The notes beneath the pieces were generated by a model. It did no database searches. It was not told the origin of the DNA and was given only the letters and a program-made list of their open reading frames with translations. From Methanospirillum lacunae (lineage in GTDB: Archaea; Halobacteriota; Methanomicrobia; Methanomicrobiales; Methanospirillaceae), in assembly GCF_003173355.1 (NCBI RefSeq), contig NZ_QGMY01000011.1, forward strand, positions 1 to 64,000: a DNA stretch of 64,000 nucleotides. The letters run 5' to 3'. Below, in pieces: positions 52,801 through 61,789 of the stretch; position 1 is the first letter of the stretch, and each line of letters opens with the position of its first letter. Made by a program: the position numbers and the translations under genes.

Positions 52801-52902
52801 CGGCTAAATGGTTTCTTCTCTTGTATTTCTGATGATTAAACGGCTCCTCTCCGCGCAGAAGGCTAATGGTTTAATCTCTATACGAACCCAACTCAGTAAT
52901 GT

Positions 52903-53784
52903 ATGGGTTTTTTCAAATACGATATCAGCTCCTCCTCTCCTGCGAAACTCTGCACATTCCCAATGATAGTGCTTGCTCTTTCGCTGGTTATCGTGGGGAT
53001 GACTTTTATTCACACCGGGCTTCCGATTAAACCCGGCATGGAGTTTACTGGAGGTATCGGGGTGACTATTGTTACCGATGATACCGCAGATCAACTCAAA
53101 GCCATGTTTGCAGACTATCCTCTCATCAGTGTTGAGGAAGGGATCAATCAGGGGAAATATCTCAAGTTTGATACGATGAGTGACGATAAGGTCCTCTCCC
53201 TGAATAAGTTGATTGAGAGTAAATACAATGGTGCCAAGATTGATCAGATTGGCTCCTCATTTGGAAAGACCCTTCAGGATCAGGCGGCCTTTGCGTTGAT
53301 CATCTCCTTTATCGGTATGTCAATCGTCGTTTTCCTGATCTTCCGGACCTTTGTTCCATCTGCAGCAGTGGTTATTTCAGCTTTTGCTGACATGACCATG
53401 GCAGCTGCGGTTATGAACCTCCTTGGGATCCAACTCTCCCTCGGAACAACTGCAGCACTCCTGATGCTGATTGGTTATTCTGTGGACAGCGATATTTTAC
53501 TGACCTCAAGGGTTCTGAAAAGACAGGGTAAGTTTGATGATAAAGTCCATGGGGCATTTATTACCGGTATCATCATGACCTCCACAGCGTTTTGTGCCGT
53601 CTTTGCGATGTGGGTGGTCTCATGGATCGGGGGAATTGAGATCATTCACGTGATGTCTCAGGTTCTGCTGATTGGCCTTATTTTTGATGTAATGAACACC
53701 TGGCTGACCAATGTTGGTATTCTGAAATGGTATGCCACTAAGGGGAAAAGCAAACTCTCCTCAACCCTTCGTGGAGGTGCATAA
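52903..53784 (+). CDS. secF: Protein-export membrane protein SecF
   Basis: 293 residues with six membrane segments: one near 18-38, then an extracytoplasmic domain, then five from about 130. SecF with SecD assists late stages of Sec-dependent export. GMEFTGGIGV near 45 is the family entry motif, and GYSVDSDILLTSRVLK near 195 is the conserved SecF helix motif. Archaeal order (secF before secD) is seen; the secD ATG follows the stop directly. Confidence 0.94.
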   Translation: MGFFKYDISSSSPAKLCTFPMIVLALSLVIVGMTFIHTGLPIKPGMEFTGGIGVTIVTDDTADQLKAMFADYPLISVEEGINQGKYLKFDTMSDDKVLSLNKLIESKYNGAKIDQIGSSFGKTLQDQAAFALIISFIGMSIVVFLIFRTFVPSAAVVISAFADMTMAAAVMNLLGIQLSLGTTAALLMLIGYSVDSDILLTSRVLKRQGKFDDKVHGAFITGIIMTSTAFCAVFAMWVVSWIGGIEIIHVMSQVLLIGLIFDVMNTWLTNVGILKWYATKGKSKLSSTLRGGA

Positions 53785-55239
53785 ATGGATACTGAGAAAC
53801 TCAAGACGACACTCAAGGACTACAGGGTAGCCATCTATCTCATACTCATAATAGCCTCTATCATCGTTATATTCCCACATCCAGGCCCAAACGGAATTCA
53901 GACAAACCTCCAGTTTGGTCTGGATCTGTCTGGAGGATCCTGGATTCAGCTCGAGTTCCAGTCAGCAGTTGTAACATTCAAGACCAGTCAGCCGGTGGAT
54001 CAGTTTGTATCTGATCTGAGTAAAAAGCTCAATGCTGATGTCTCACTTGTGGGCACAGATAAAATAGAAATACGTAAACTGGTGCCTGAAGATGAACTGC
54101 GTCAGATCTTCAGTGAGAACAAGACTGAATTGGTCTCATACAGCCAGGGTGTTTCCAAGGAAACTGCTGATGATATCAAACGTATCCTTGAGAACAAGAT
54201 TAACAGCCTTGGTACTCGTGATGCCAAGACTTACGTAATCACCGGCCTGAACGGAGTTAGCAGGTACATCAGGATAGAGATGGCCGGCGTATCAATGAGT
54301 CAGGCTCAGGAGATCGTTGGTAAACAGGGTAAATTCGAGATTCGGGTTGTAACCACTGGAAACGAAACCGAGCATGTTGTGTTTGGTGACTCAATTGAGA
54401 GTGTTGCCAACCCGTCACAGAACCCGCCAAACAGTAACAGTTGGGGTGTCTCGTTTGCACTCAGTCCTGAAGGAGCGGAAGAGTTCAGACAGGCTGCAAT
54501 CAAGTATGGTGCAGTCAAGGATCCATCAAATCACAACCTAGCAATGATGCTTGACGGTAAGATGGTATATAGCGCTCCGCTCTCACCAGACCTTGCAGGA
54601 ACCCTCCAGAGCCGTGCAAGCCCGAATCTGGTTGCTTCAACCGGTGCTGGTGACAAAGGAAAAGAGGATGCAAAAAATCTTGAGATTCACCTTCGTAACG
54701 GTGCACTCCCGGTAGAAGTTAAGATAGCAGGTTCAGGTTCTGTATCTCCAGAGCTTGGTGGCCAGTTCAAGATGTGGTGCGTAATTGCAGGTATCTTTGC
54801 CCTGGTTGCAGTTGGAATCAGTATCCTGGTCAGGTATCACGAGCCAGCTATTGTGCTCCCGATGGTTCTGATCAATGCTTCAGAGGTTATCATCCTGCTG
54901 GCTATCACGTCATTCTTCCTCCAGCTCGATCTTGCCACTATTGCGGGGCTGATTGCAGTGCTTGGTACTGGTATCGATCAGCTGGTTATCCTGACTGATG
55001 AGATTCTTCACGAGGGGAAAGTTCCCTCACCAAATATCTACCTTAAACGGTTGAAACGGGCACTTGGGATCATCATCGCCTCTGCAGCAACGGTATTTAT
55101 CGCCATGCTCCCTCTCGCACTTATGGATCTCTCAACACTACGTGGGTTTGCCGTTGTCACCATCCTTGGTGTTCTGGTAGGAGTACTGGTTACGAGACCG
55201 GCATACGGTCATATAATCATGGCTATCCTCTCCAAATAA
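53785..55239 (+). CDS. secD: Protein-export membrane protein SecD
   Basis: 484 residues, six membrane segments. FGLDLSGGSWIQLEF near 44-58 is the family start; a large outside domain extends to about 325; GLIAVLGTGIDQLVILTDEIL near 388-408 carries the conserved Asp of the membrane region. SecD/F uses the ion gradient to help translocation. It is adjacent to secF with no gap. Confidence 0.94.
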   Translation: MDTEKLKTTLKDYRVAIYLILIIASIIVIFPHPGPNGIQTNLQFGLDLSGGSWIQLEFQSAVVTFKTSQPVDQFVSDLSKKLNADVSLVGTDKIEIRKLVPEDELRQIFSENKTELVSYSQGVSKETADDIKRILENKINSLGTRDAKTYVITGLNGVSRYIRIEMAGVSMSQAQEIVGKQGKFEIRVVTTGNETEHVVFGDSIESVANPSQNPPNSNSWGVSFALSPEGAEEFRQAAIKYGAVKDPSNHNLAMMLDGKMVYSAPLSPDLAGTLQSRASPNLVASTGAGDKGKEDAKNLEIHLRNGALPVEVKIAGSGSVSPELGGQFKMWCVIAGIFALVAVGISILVRYHEPAIVLPMVLINASEVIILLAITSFFLQLDLATIAGLIAVLGTGIDQLVILTDEILHEGKVPSPNIYLKRLKRALGIIIASAATVFIAMLPLALMDLSTLRGFAVVTILGVLVGVLVTRPAYGHIIMAILSK

Positions 55240-55249
55240 CCAATACCAT

Positions 55250-55270
55250 ACTTTTATCTGTTTTTTTAAC
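55250..55270 (+). terminator. T-run terminator after secD
   Basis: ACTTTTATCTGTTTTTTTAAC follows secD by about 10 bases, separating it from the thioredoxin gene. Confidence 0.45.
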
Positions 55271-55294
55271 GCAATTTCTGATTAGGTTATCATT

Positions 55295-55567
55295 ATGGCA
55301 AAACCGATCCTAATCGACTTTTTCGCTGAGTGGTGCGGACCGTGTAAAAGAATGGGCCCGATCATTGAGGAACTCAAAGGCATGATGGGTGACAAGGTGG
55401 AGATCAAGAAACTCGACGTTGATCAACACATGGCAGAAGCCCAGAAGTACCAGATATCTGTAGTTCCTACTATCATTATCGAAAAAGATGGTCTCCTGGT
55501 GCAGAAGATCCAGGGAGTTACCGATGCAGAGACCCTGGCATCTATACTGAAACCACTGGTGGAGTAA
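55295..55567 (+). CDS. Thioredoxin
   Basis: 90 residues, a minimal thioredoxin. The active site FFAEWCGPCKRM is at residues 10-21 and the cis-Pro is in ISVVPTIII near 56. It reduces protein disulfides in the cytoplasm. It is followed after one base by the F420:NADPH oxidoreductase gene, which could supply NADPH for thioredoxin reductase. Confidence 0.94.
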   Translation: MAKPILIDFFAEWCGPCKRMGPIIEELKGMMGDKVEIKKLDVDQHMAEAQKYQISVVPTIIIEKDGLLVQKIQGVTDAETLASILKPLVE

Positions 55568-55568
55568 C

Positions 55569-56219
55569 GTGAAGATAGGGATCGTCGGGGGAACTGGTAA
55601 GATCGGCGAGGGAATGGCGATGCGCCTGTCCCGGATCTATGACGTACTGGTAGGCTCGCGAGAAATTGAGAAGGCACAAGATACCTGCGAGTCTTGTTTG
55701 AGATATGCCGATGATAACGGGTTGTCCTGTACTGTCAGAGGCCTTACAAACCAGGAGGTTGTGGATGGAGCGGATGTAATTATCCTGGCTATCCCATACA
55801 AGCATCTTGATTCAACGATTGCAGGGCTCCATGGTCTTGAAGGGAAGATTGTGATAAGTCCAATCAATCCCATGGAAAAGCACGATTTCTTTGAGTATAT
55901 TCCTCCTACAGAGGGATCTGCTGCTCTTCACCTGAAGAAGATTCTTCCCGAATCAACCCGTCTCTGCGTCGCATTCAACAATATTGCAGGAAACCGGTGG
56001 CGTGACATCGATGGAGAACTGGAATATTCAGTTGCAGTATGCGGTGATGATGAAGAATCCAAACTCATTGTTATGGATATGATCGATAGAATCTCCCTGC
56101 TCAAATCATATGATGCTGGTCCGCTCACGATGTCACCAGTCATTGAGGGTCTGACTGCCCTGGTGAATAATATCGCCAAGTGTAATCATATGAAAGACGT
56201 TGGGGTCAGATTCGTCTGA
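55569..56219 (+). CDS. npdG: F420H2:NADP oxidoreductase (Fno)
   Basis: 216 residues, GTG start one base after the thioredoxin stop. It passes hydride between reduced F420 and NADP. The Rossmann entry IGIVGGTGKIGEGMAMRLS is at residues 3-21; GSREIEKA near 29 holds the Arg pair that reads the NADP phosphate; ILAIPYKH near 72 and SPINPMEK near 97 are typical. It gives this organism a route to NADPH for biosynthesis. Confidence 0.92.
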   Translation: MKIGIVGGTGKIGEGMAMRLSRIYDVLVGSREIEKAQDTCESCLRYADDNGLSCTVRGLTNQEVVDGADVIILAIPYKHLDSTIAGLHGLEGKIVISPINPMEKHDFFEYIPPTEGSAALHLKKILPESTRLCVAFNNIAGNRWRDIDGELEYSVAVCGDDEESKLIVMDMIDRISLLKSYDAGPLTMSPVIEGLTALVNNIAKCNHMKDVGVRFV

Positions 56220-56237
56220 TTATTATCAGGTAAATTT

Positions 56238-56792
56238 ATGGTATCAGGAGAAGAGGTGAGTGCTGATTTCAAGAGGTTCGGCAACCGGCTGGTTGTTGAG
56301 CATCTTGTCGGTGCTAACTTCGGTAATATGAGCGTCAAAACAGAGGATGACGGGTTTTTAATAACCAGAACCGGTTCTTATCTGGATGATCCGGGAGAAT
56401 TGGTTTACGCTCCAATGTCTGGAGAAGTTTCAAAAACAGCATCCAGTGAGTGGCGTGTTCACCGGGCAGTATACCAGAATACAAGGCATCGTGCTATTGT
56501 CCATGCTCATCCTCCTTATGCGATCGCTGCATCTCTCATGCTTGATGAAGTGGTTCCTCTTGATAGTGAAGGAAAGATGTTCTGTCCTATCATTCCAATT
56601 GCTCATGGCGAACCTGGAACACAGGAGCTCGCTGAAGATATTGCCGAATGTCTTGCACTCTCGCCGCTCTGCATTGCCCGGGGTCATGGGACATTTGCAG
56701 CAGGCAAGACAATTGAGGAGGGTTACCTCTTCACCTCTCTTGGAGAACATGCATGCCGTGTTCTCTCGCTCACACGATCGTTCCAGGGGTAG
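56238..56792 (+). CDS. Class II aldolase/adducin family protein (fuculose-phosphate aldolase-like)
   Basis: 184 residues. Zinc ligands are in HAHPPYA near 92 and HGTFAAG near 153; GNMSVK near 30 and RTGSYLDD near 47 form the phosphate-binding region. In methanogens such an aldolase (FucA) can make lactaldehyde, a precursor of the lactate in F420, which would suit its place next to Fno. Sugar-phosphate aldolase or methylthioribulose dehydratase roles are alternatives. Confidence 0.85.
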   Translation: MVSGEEVSADFKRFGNRLVVEHLVGANFGNMSVKTEDDGFLITRTGSYLDDPGELVYAPMSGEVSKTASSEWRVHRAVYQNTRHRAIVHAHPPYAIAASLMLDEVVPLDSEGKMFCPIIPIAHGEPGTQELAEDIAECLALSPLCIARGHGTFAAGKTIEEGYLFTSLGEHACRVLSLTRSFQG

Positions 56793-56795
56793 AAC

Positions 56796-57152
56796 ATGAG
56801 TATTGAAGAGAAGTTTCAAAGACTGAACCCAGCAGCTCAGAATGCAGCAGAGGCTTTCATTGATTTTCTTCTCTCCCGTGAAGAGCGTGATTTCTCTTCC
56901 GATGAAGAGATGAGTGAAGAGTTTGGAAGTATTGAATCAGATCCTGCCGTGAATCAGGTAGAAAGTAATGCATTCCGATCCTCTAAGACTGATAACTCTG
57001 GTATCATCCTTGCAGAAGAACGCATGATCGAGGAAGAGAGTGTTATCGATTTTGCAGATATAAACACCCGGTTTGCCCCAAAAGATTCTCAAAAGGGCGG
57101 AAAAGATAAGGCCGGCCCTGTAAGGCAGAAAAAAATGTTTGACTGGATCTGA
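56796..57152 (+). CDS. Small acidic protein with DUF2281-like start and PIP-box-like end
   Basis: 118 residues, unknown function. The first 30 residues (EKFQRLNPAAQNAAEAFIDFLLSREE) look like a DUF2281-type helix pair. A long acidic, probably disordered middle follows. The last eight residues are QKKMFDWI, matching the PCNA-binding pattern Q-x-x-(L/M/I)-x-x-aromatic-hydrophobic (Gln111, Met114, Trp117, Ile118), preceded by Arg. It begins three bases after the aldolase gene. A PCNA-tethered adaptor is inferred, not shown. Confidence 0.65.
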   Translation: MSIEEKFQRLNPAAQNAAEAFIDFLLSREERDFSSDEEMSEEFGSIESDPAVNQVESNAFRSSKTDNSGIILAEERMIEEESVIDFADINTRFAPKDSQKGGKDKAGPVRQKKMFDWI

Positions 57153-57183
57153 TATCAGGTGATGTCACTTCTTTTGTTGAAGA

Positions 57184-57801
57184 TTACACAACTCGTGATG
57201 TAGTTGAGAGTTCAATGCCTTTCTCGGTTACAATGAATGGCAATACTCTGCCGGGTGGCTGCATCCCAGAAATTTTTTTCACTTCAAGTGCCCTTATAAC
57301 CTCATTTCCCCTCATCTCTTCATGTAGTTCGATGACTACGTCACAGAGTCGTATCAGAAGTATCTCATTATAGAGCTCATGAAGGCCACGGTACAGAGTA
57401 AAAAAAGCGTGATCATGTGAATCTGAAATCCACTGCCGACAGGAAGATACTCCTGAAAGAACTGGTTCAATCCCCTCTCTTATGATCAATGTAGAGAGTG
57501 AATCAACGATTATCCCTTTTCCCTCTCCCTTAAAAATATCAGAGCACGGCATGGTTCTGGAATCGATCATTCCCTCTTCCAGGTATCCATCTATCATGAA
57601 AAATGATCGTTTTTCTGGTGATATGGACCAGAACTGCCTGGCAAACCTGTCAGCCCCTGATGTTGCAGATCCAATAAGAAGGATTGAACTACCTGGAATG
57701 AATCCACCTTCAAGTGCAAGATCAAGGCCGTTAATTCCGGTTGAGCTTCTTCCTTTATAAGCTCGGATTATAACCCGGCTAGTATCTGTATCATCGGGCA
57801 T
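57184..57801 (-). CDS. KaiC/RecA-like protein with degenerate Walker A
   Basis: 205 residues. The start STGINGLDLALEGGFIPGSSILLIG (about 20-44) is that of archaeal KaiC/RadA-like ATPases, but the next loop reads SATSGADRF at about 45-53, without the Lys-Ser/Thr pair, so ATP hydrolysis is doubtful. GIIVDSLSTLI near 98 resembles a Walker B strand and the C-terminal EVIRALEVKKISG strand fits the fold. It is divergent from the pilus motor genes across 160 bases. Archaellum ArlH is a related fold that binds the motor ATPase; a similar partner role here is inference. Confidence 0.75.
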   Translation of the reverse strand: MPDDTDTSRVIIRAYKGRSSTGINGLDLALEGGFIPGSSILLIGSATSGADRFARQFWSISPEKRSFFMIDGYLEEGMIDSRTMPCSDIFKGEGKGIIVDSLSTLIIREGIEPVLSGVSSCRQWISDSHDHAFFTLYRGLHELYNEILLIRLCDVVIELHEEMRGNEVIRALEVKKISGMQPPGRVLPFIVTEKGIELSTTSRVV

Positions 57802-57908
57802 GAATTATCTGGTAATAATCTGATGATGCGTACGGTATCATTATATTTTCCTCTAGTAATTAGTTATTACAATAGTATGGTGGGGGCTCTTTTCAGAATA
57901 ACTATAGG

Positions 57909-57961
57909 AAGTGCCGGTATGAAACCGGTGTGAAAGGCCCGCCCACTGATTGGGCTGAAAG
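57909..57961 (+). promoter_or_regulatory. Structured leader before the pilus ATPase gene
   Basis: CCGGT (57914-57918) pairs with ACCGG (57924-57928) around ATGAA, and GCCC (57941-57944) pairs with GGGC (57952-57955) around ACTGATT. The run AGGAAG, CCGG hairpin, then CCCGCCCACTG recalls the core of a cobalamin riboswitch. However, it ends at the ATG and lacks a B12 box before the gene, so function is open. No Shine-Dalgarno is visible between the hairpins and the ATG. Confidence 0.35.
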
Positions 57962-59860
57962 ATGGCGCTCAAGATCAAATTTGGCAAAGGAAAACCAAAG
58001 TCTGGTGGAGAGAGCCAAAGCCAGGACTCCACGTCTGTATCCTCCGATATTTCCATAAAAAAGCCACGGCTCATTTCGAGCCTTAAAAAGACCGAATCAG
58101 GATCAGATAAATCAGATATTACATCTCAACTAACTCCTGAACCAGTGAAGGCAGGTATCAAAAAGTTTCCTGGAGTGAAAAGAGTAAAACCCTCCGAAGA
58201 TGTAGGGATGCAAGATGCTAATCTGTCCGGTTCATTGAATCCAGAGAAGGGTGAGGAAAAATCTAAAAAAATCGGATTTTTCAGAAAATTTTGGAGTATC
58301 GCTCCCCAAAAGCGAAGAGAGGTATATAATCCTGATCTACATGGTTCTGTCGTTGATCTTACCTATATTCCACCACCGGGAGTAGAGGAGATAGAGGTAT
58401 ACCCTGTCAATCCCCCTTTTGCATACATCAGGATAACTTACAATTACCCAAACCATGAGTATCTCTACGAGGTTGTAGAACCCCTTTACACAGATTCAGA
58501 GAAGAAACTGCTTGATGAGTTGAAAAAGGGGATCTTTGAACGGGTGAATGTGAACACAAGACAGATCTCCCGTGAGATAGCTGCAGAGCTCCTTGAAGAG
58601 ATGATGAATGAGGTCTTTGCAGATTATGCGATTCACCTGGATCCAAGAACTTATGCCAAGATCCATTATCAACTTCACAAGGATTTCCTTGGTAACGGTA
58701 TGGTTGATGCAATCATGCATGACCCGTTGATTGAGGATATCTCATGTGATGGAATCGAGCGGTATCTCTTTGTGTATCATTCAAAATACGAGTCGATGGA
58801 GACGAACCTCAAGTACCTGGATCCTGGTGATCTTGACTCATTTGTCACTAAACTAGCACAGCGTGCCGGAAAGCACATCTCTGTCGCTGAGCCGATGCTT
58901 GACGCTACAATGTCTGATGGTTCACGTATCCAGATGACTCTCGGAACTGAAGTCACTGCTCATGGTTCGACCTTTACCATCCGTAAGTTCAAAGAAGTCC
59001 CCATCACGCCGACTGACCTTGTGGAATGGGGTACCTTTTCACCTCTCTCAATAGCTTTCCTCTGGCTTGCAGTGGAGAACGGGAAATCCTGTATTTTTGC
59101 CGGTGGGACCGCATCGGGAAAGACGACCTCACTAAATGCCATCTCCCTTTTTATCCCGCCTCTGGCAAAGATTGTTACTCTTGAAGATACCCGAGAACTC
59201 AAGCTTCCTCATGCAAACTGGATTCCAAGTGTTACCAGGGAGTCGTTTGATATTGCAGGGAAAGGGGAGATCGATATGTATGAACTCCTCAAGGCCGCCC
59301 TTCGTCAGCGTCCAGAGTATCTGATTGTCGGAGAAGTCCGTGGCAAAGAGGCTCTCACACTCTTTCAGGCAATGAGCACCGGACATGTTACATATTCAAC
59401 GATGCATGCTGATTCAGTTGCCAGTGCGGTTCATCGTTTAGAAAATCCCCCTATTTCTGTGCCCAGGAACATGCTCTCGGCCTTGGATCTTATTTGTGTG
59501 CAGGTCCAGGCAAGGGTCGGTGGGCAACGGATCAGGCGTAACAAGCAGATCATTGAAATCCTGGATATTGATCCCAGGACTAATGAACTTATCACGAATG
59601 AGGTCTTCCGGTGGCGTCAGGCGACTGATGAGATCACATATTCAGGAAAATCATACATCCTTGAAGAGATCATGGAAGCTCATGGATGGGACGAAGAGCG
59701 GATTAGTCGTGATCTGATGCAGCGTCAGGAGGTACTTGAATGGATGCGTCAGCATGATATTCGCGATTACCGGGAAGTGAGTAATATTGTTGTCTCGTAT
59801 TTCAGGGACTCTGAAGGGCTGATGGAACAGATTCGGTCCGGTGCCAATGAACTCATATGA
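57962..59860 (+). CDS. Type IV pilus/type II secretion assembly ATPase (GspE/archaeal pilus type)
   Basis: 632 residues. About 125 N-terminal residues are charged, Ser/Lys-rich and probably disordered. The secretion ATPase follows: an N-terminal domain to about 345, Walker A GGTASGKTT at 381-389, an Asp box VTLEDTRELKLPH near 405, Walker B YLIVGEVRG at 453-461 and a His box TGHVTYSTMHADS at 473-485. It powers pilin assembly with the two membrane proteins that follow. Length and context resemble archaeal type IV pili more than the archaellum ArlI. Confidence 0.9.
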   Translation: MALKIKFGKGKPKSGGESQSQDSTSVSSDISIKKPRLISSLKKTESGSDKSDITSQLTPEPVKAGIKKFPGVKRVKPSEDVGMQDANLSGSLNPEKGEEKSKKIGFFRKFWSIAPQKRREVYNPDLHGSVVDLTYIPPPGVEEIEVYPVNPPFAYIRITYNYPNHEYLYEVVEPLYTDSEKKLLDELKKGIFERVNVNTRQISREIAAELLEEMMNEVFADYAIHLDPRTYAKIHYQLHKDFLGNGMVDAIMHDPLIEDISCDGIERYLFVYHSKYESMETNLKYLDPGDLDSFVTKLAQRAGKHISVAEPMLDATMSDGSRIQMTLGTEVTAHGSTFTIRKFKEVPITPTDLVEWGTFSPLSIAFLWLAVENGKSCIFAGGTASGKTTSLNAISLFIPPLAKIVTLEDTRELKLPHANWIPSVTRESFDIAGKGEIDMYELLKAALRQRPEYLIVGEVRGKEALTLFQAMSTGHVTYSTMHADSVASAVHRLENPPISVPRNMLSALDLICVQVQARVGGQRIRRNKQIIEILDIDPRTNELITNEVFRWRQATDEITYSGKSYILEEIMEAHGWDEERISRDLMQRQEVLEWMRQHDIRDYREVSNIVVSYFRDSEGLMEQIRSGANELI

Positions 59861-60782
59861 ACGATTCTGCTTCAACCTGCTTGGGAGCAGGATGCTTTCC
59901 AGTCGTGAAAAGTATTTTGATCTGATCGCAAATCTCCGTTCTGCCCGAATGGGAATTACTTTTGAGGCCTACCTCGCAACAGCAGTTATTACTTCCGCAA
60001 TTGCTGGATTCTTCGGTTCCATTCTGGTAGCACTGATTGTATACCTGCTCAATATTCCTGCGTTGATAACGTTCAAAGGAAATATACCTCAGGACATTGC
60101 TTCTGGTATCAACCAGTTCTCTGTCTATTCCCTCGTTGCTGGAACGATAATCGCAGGTATCGTTTCCTTCATCACCTTTGGAGGGTTTACCTATTTGATC
60201 TACCTCATCTACCCGTCAATTGTAGCAGGCTCAAGGCGGAGAGATATCGAGTCAAGCCTGCCATATGCGATCAACTATCTTGCAGCAATGTCTACTGCCG
60301 GAATTCCTCCCGCAGAGGTCTTCAGGCAACTGGGCAGTTCAACAATATATGGTGAGTCTTCTGTTGAGGCCAGGTATGTCTCGCTCGAAATTGATGTATT
60401 TGGAAAAGACCTCATAGATGCTCTCAAAACTGTCTCCATGGCGACCCCGAGCCAAAGAATGAGGGAGTTCATGCAGGGAGCGATTGGAAGTGTGGCTTCT
60501 GGATCTAACATTTCTGATTATTTCAGAACAAAAGCAGAACAGTACACATATGAGAACCGGCAAACACAGAAACAATTCCTTGATACCCTTGCACTCATCT
60601 CTGAAAGTTATGTAACAGCCCTTGTCGCAGGGACTCTCTTCCTTATTCTGATCCAATCTGTCATGTCGATTCTTTCGGGGGAAGGAACCCCGTTCTTTCT
60701 CTATATCATCATTTACCTGATCATTCCGTTTGGGAGTGTGATGTTTGTGGTCATGATTGATGCTATGACACCGGAGTGGTAG
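59847..60782 (+). CDS. Pilus assembly platform membrane protein 1 (GspF/TadC type)
   Basis: 311 residues from ATG 59847; GTG at 59841 is an alternative start two codons earlier. It overlaps the ATPase gene by 14 bases. Hydrophobic segments near 38-68 and 90-125, and two at the C-terminus (about 250-300), frame a cytoplasmic helical domain with the T2SSF pattern SSLPYAINYLAAMSTAGIPPAEVFRQL near 134. It should bind the ATPase and anchor the growing fibre. Confidence 0.88.
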   Translation: MNSYERFCFNLLGSRMLSSREKYFDLIANLRSARMGITFEAYLATAVITSAIAGFFGSILVALIVYLLNIPALITFKGNIPQDIASGINQFSVYSLVAGTIIAGIVSFITFGGFTYLIYLIYPSIVAGSRRRDIESSLPYAINYLAAMSTAGIPPAEVFRQLGSSTIYGESSVEARYVSLEIDVFGKDLIDALKTVSMATPSQRMREFMQGAIGSVASGSNISDYFRTKAEQYTYENRQTQKQFLDTLALISESYVTALVAGTLFLILIQSVMSILSGEGTPFFLYIIIYLIIPFGSVMFVVMIDAMTPEW

Positions 60783-60784
60783 AG

Positions 60785-61789
60785 ATGAGACTCTTTGATC
60801 GGTTCAAAAAGAAGGATGAAGTAATACTCAGCCCTGATGATGAGGCGGCAAAGAAGATCCTTGATAAGATAGAACTCCACAGGCAGTATTCCAAAGGGAA
60901 CCTCCGGATTATCAGACATCCCTTTCGGACCCTTACCGAAAAACCTGTTAATATCCTTTTTGCATCTGTCCCCCTTGGTATTATCGTCTTTATCATCGGG
61001 TTTTCAATGGCAATCCAGAAAGATGGGATTATATCGCTGCTCAAGAATTCTTTTATTGACGATGTCATTGTGATTACACTGCTGATCATTCTCATACCGC
61101 TGGTTGTTCTGGATCTACGAGAATCTCGGAGAATCAGAAGTATCGAGATTGCACTCCCGAACTTCTTCCGGGATCTTGCAGGAATGCATGAGAGTGGAAT
61201 GACTCTTCAGGGTGCAGTCCACCTTGTTTCAATGAGTGAGTATGGCGCCCTCACTCCTCATATCAAACAGATGGATCAACGAATATCCTGGAATTTCCCT
61301 TTTATTGATGCAATTCGTGCGATGGGAGAAGAGATCCCTATCCCACTTGTCCGCAGAAGTGTGGATCTCATTGCCAGGGCGAGTGAAGCCGGTGGTGATA
61401 TTGTTGAGGTGCTTAGAGCTGCAGCAAAGGACTCGTTTGAGTATGTAACACAAAATACAGACCGGCGAAATAACATGTTCATCTATGTGATCATCGTTCT
61501 TGCTTCGTTCGGTGTGTTCCTTTTTGTGATGCTCATTCTCGTTTCATCATTTTTGAAGACCATGGCGGATCTTGGGACGACAACCGGTGCTTCATCAGCA
61601 CCCGGATTTAATCTCGGTGGTTTTGATCTCGCTCTCTATATTAGGATATTTTCACACGGTGCCATGTTCCAGGGTTTTTTTTCAGGGTTGGTTGCTGGTG
61701 TAATGGGTGAAGGACGGGTCACAGCGGGTCTCAAGTATTCAGTTATAATGCTCCTCATTGCCTGGATTGTCTTCAGGGTTGCTGTCTGA
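60785..61789 (+). CDS. Pilus assembly platform membrane protein 2 (GspF/TadB type)
   Basis: 334 residues from ATG 60785, with GGAG at 60773-60776; a GTG at 60776 is less likely. The T2SSF domain is visible in IALPNFFRDLAGMHESGMTLQGAVHLVS near 125 and LVRRSVDLIARASEAGGDIVEVLRAAAKDS near 190, with two membrane segments before it and two or three after. It starts three bases after the first platform gene. Two platform proteins with one ATPase are typical of archaeal pili. Its end overlaps the convergent kinase gene by 51 bases. Confidence 0.87.
   Translation: MRLFDRFKKKDEVILSPDDEAAKKILDKIELHRQYSKGNLRIIRHPFRTLTEKPVNILFASVPLGIIVFIIGFSMAIQKDGIISLLKNSFIDDVIVITLLIILIPLVVLDLRESRRIRSIEIALPNFFRDLAGMHESGMTLQGAVHLVSMSEYGALTPHIKQMDQRISWNFPFIDAIRAMGEEIPIPLVRRSVDLIARASEAGGDIVEVLRAAAKDSFEYVTQNTDRRNNMFIYVIIVLASFGVFLFVMLILVSSFLKTMADLGTTTGASSAPGFNLGGFDLALYIRIFSHGAMFQGFFSGLVAGVMGEGRVTAGLKYSVIMLLIAWIVFRVAV

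Noticed and set aside
52804-53094. 96-codon minus-strand frame over the start of secF
   Set aside because: It overlaps the conserved N-terminus of SecF and shows no recognisable features.
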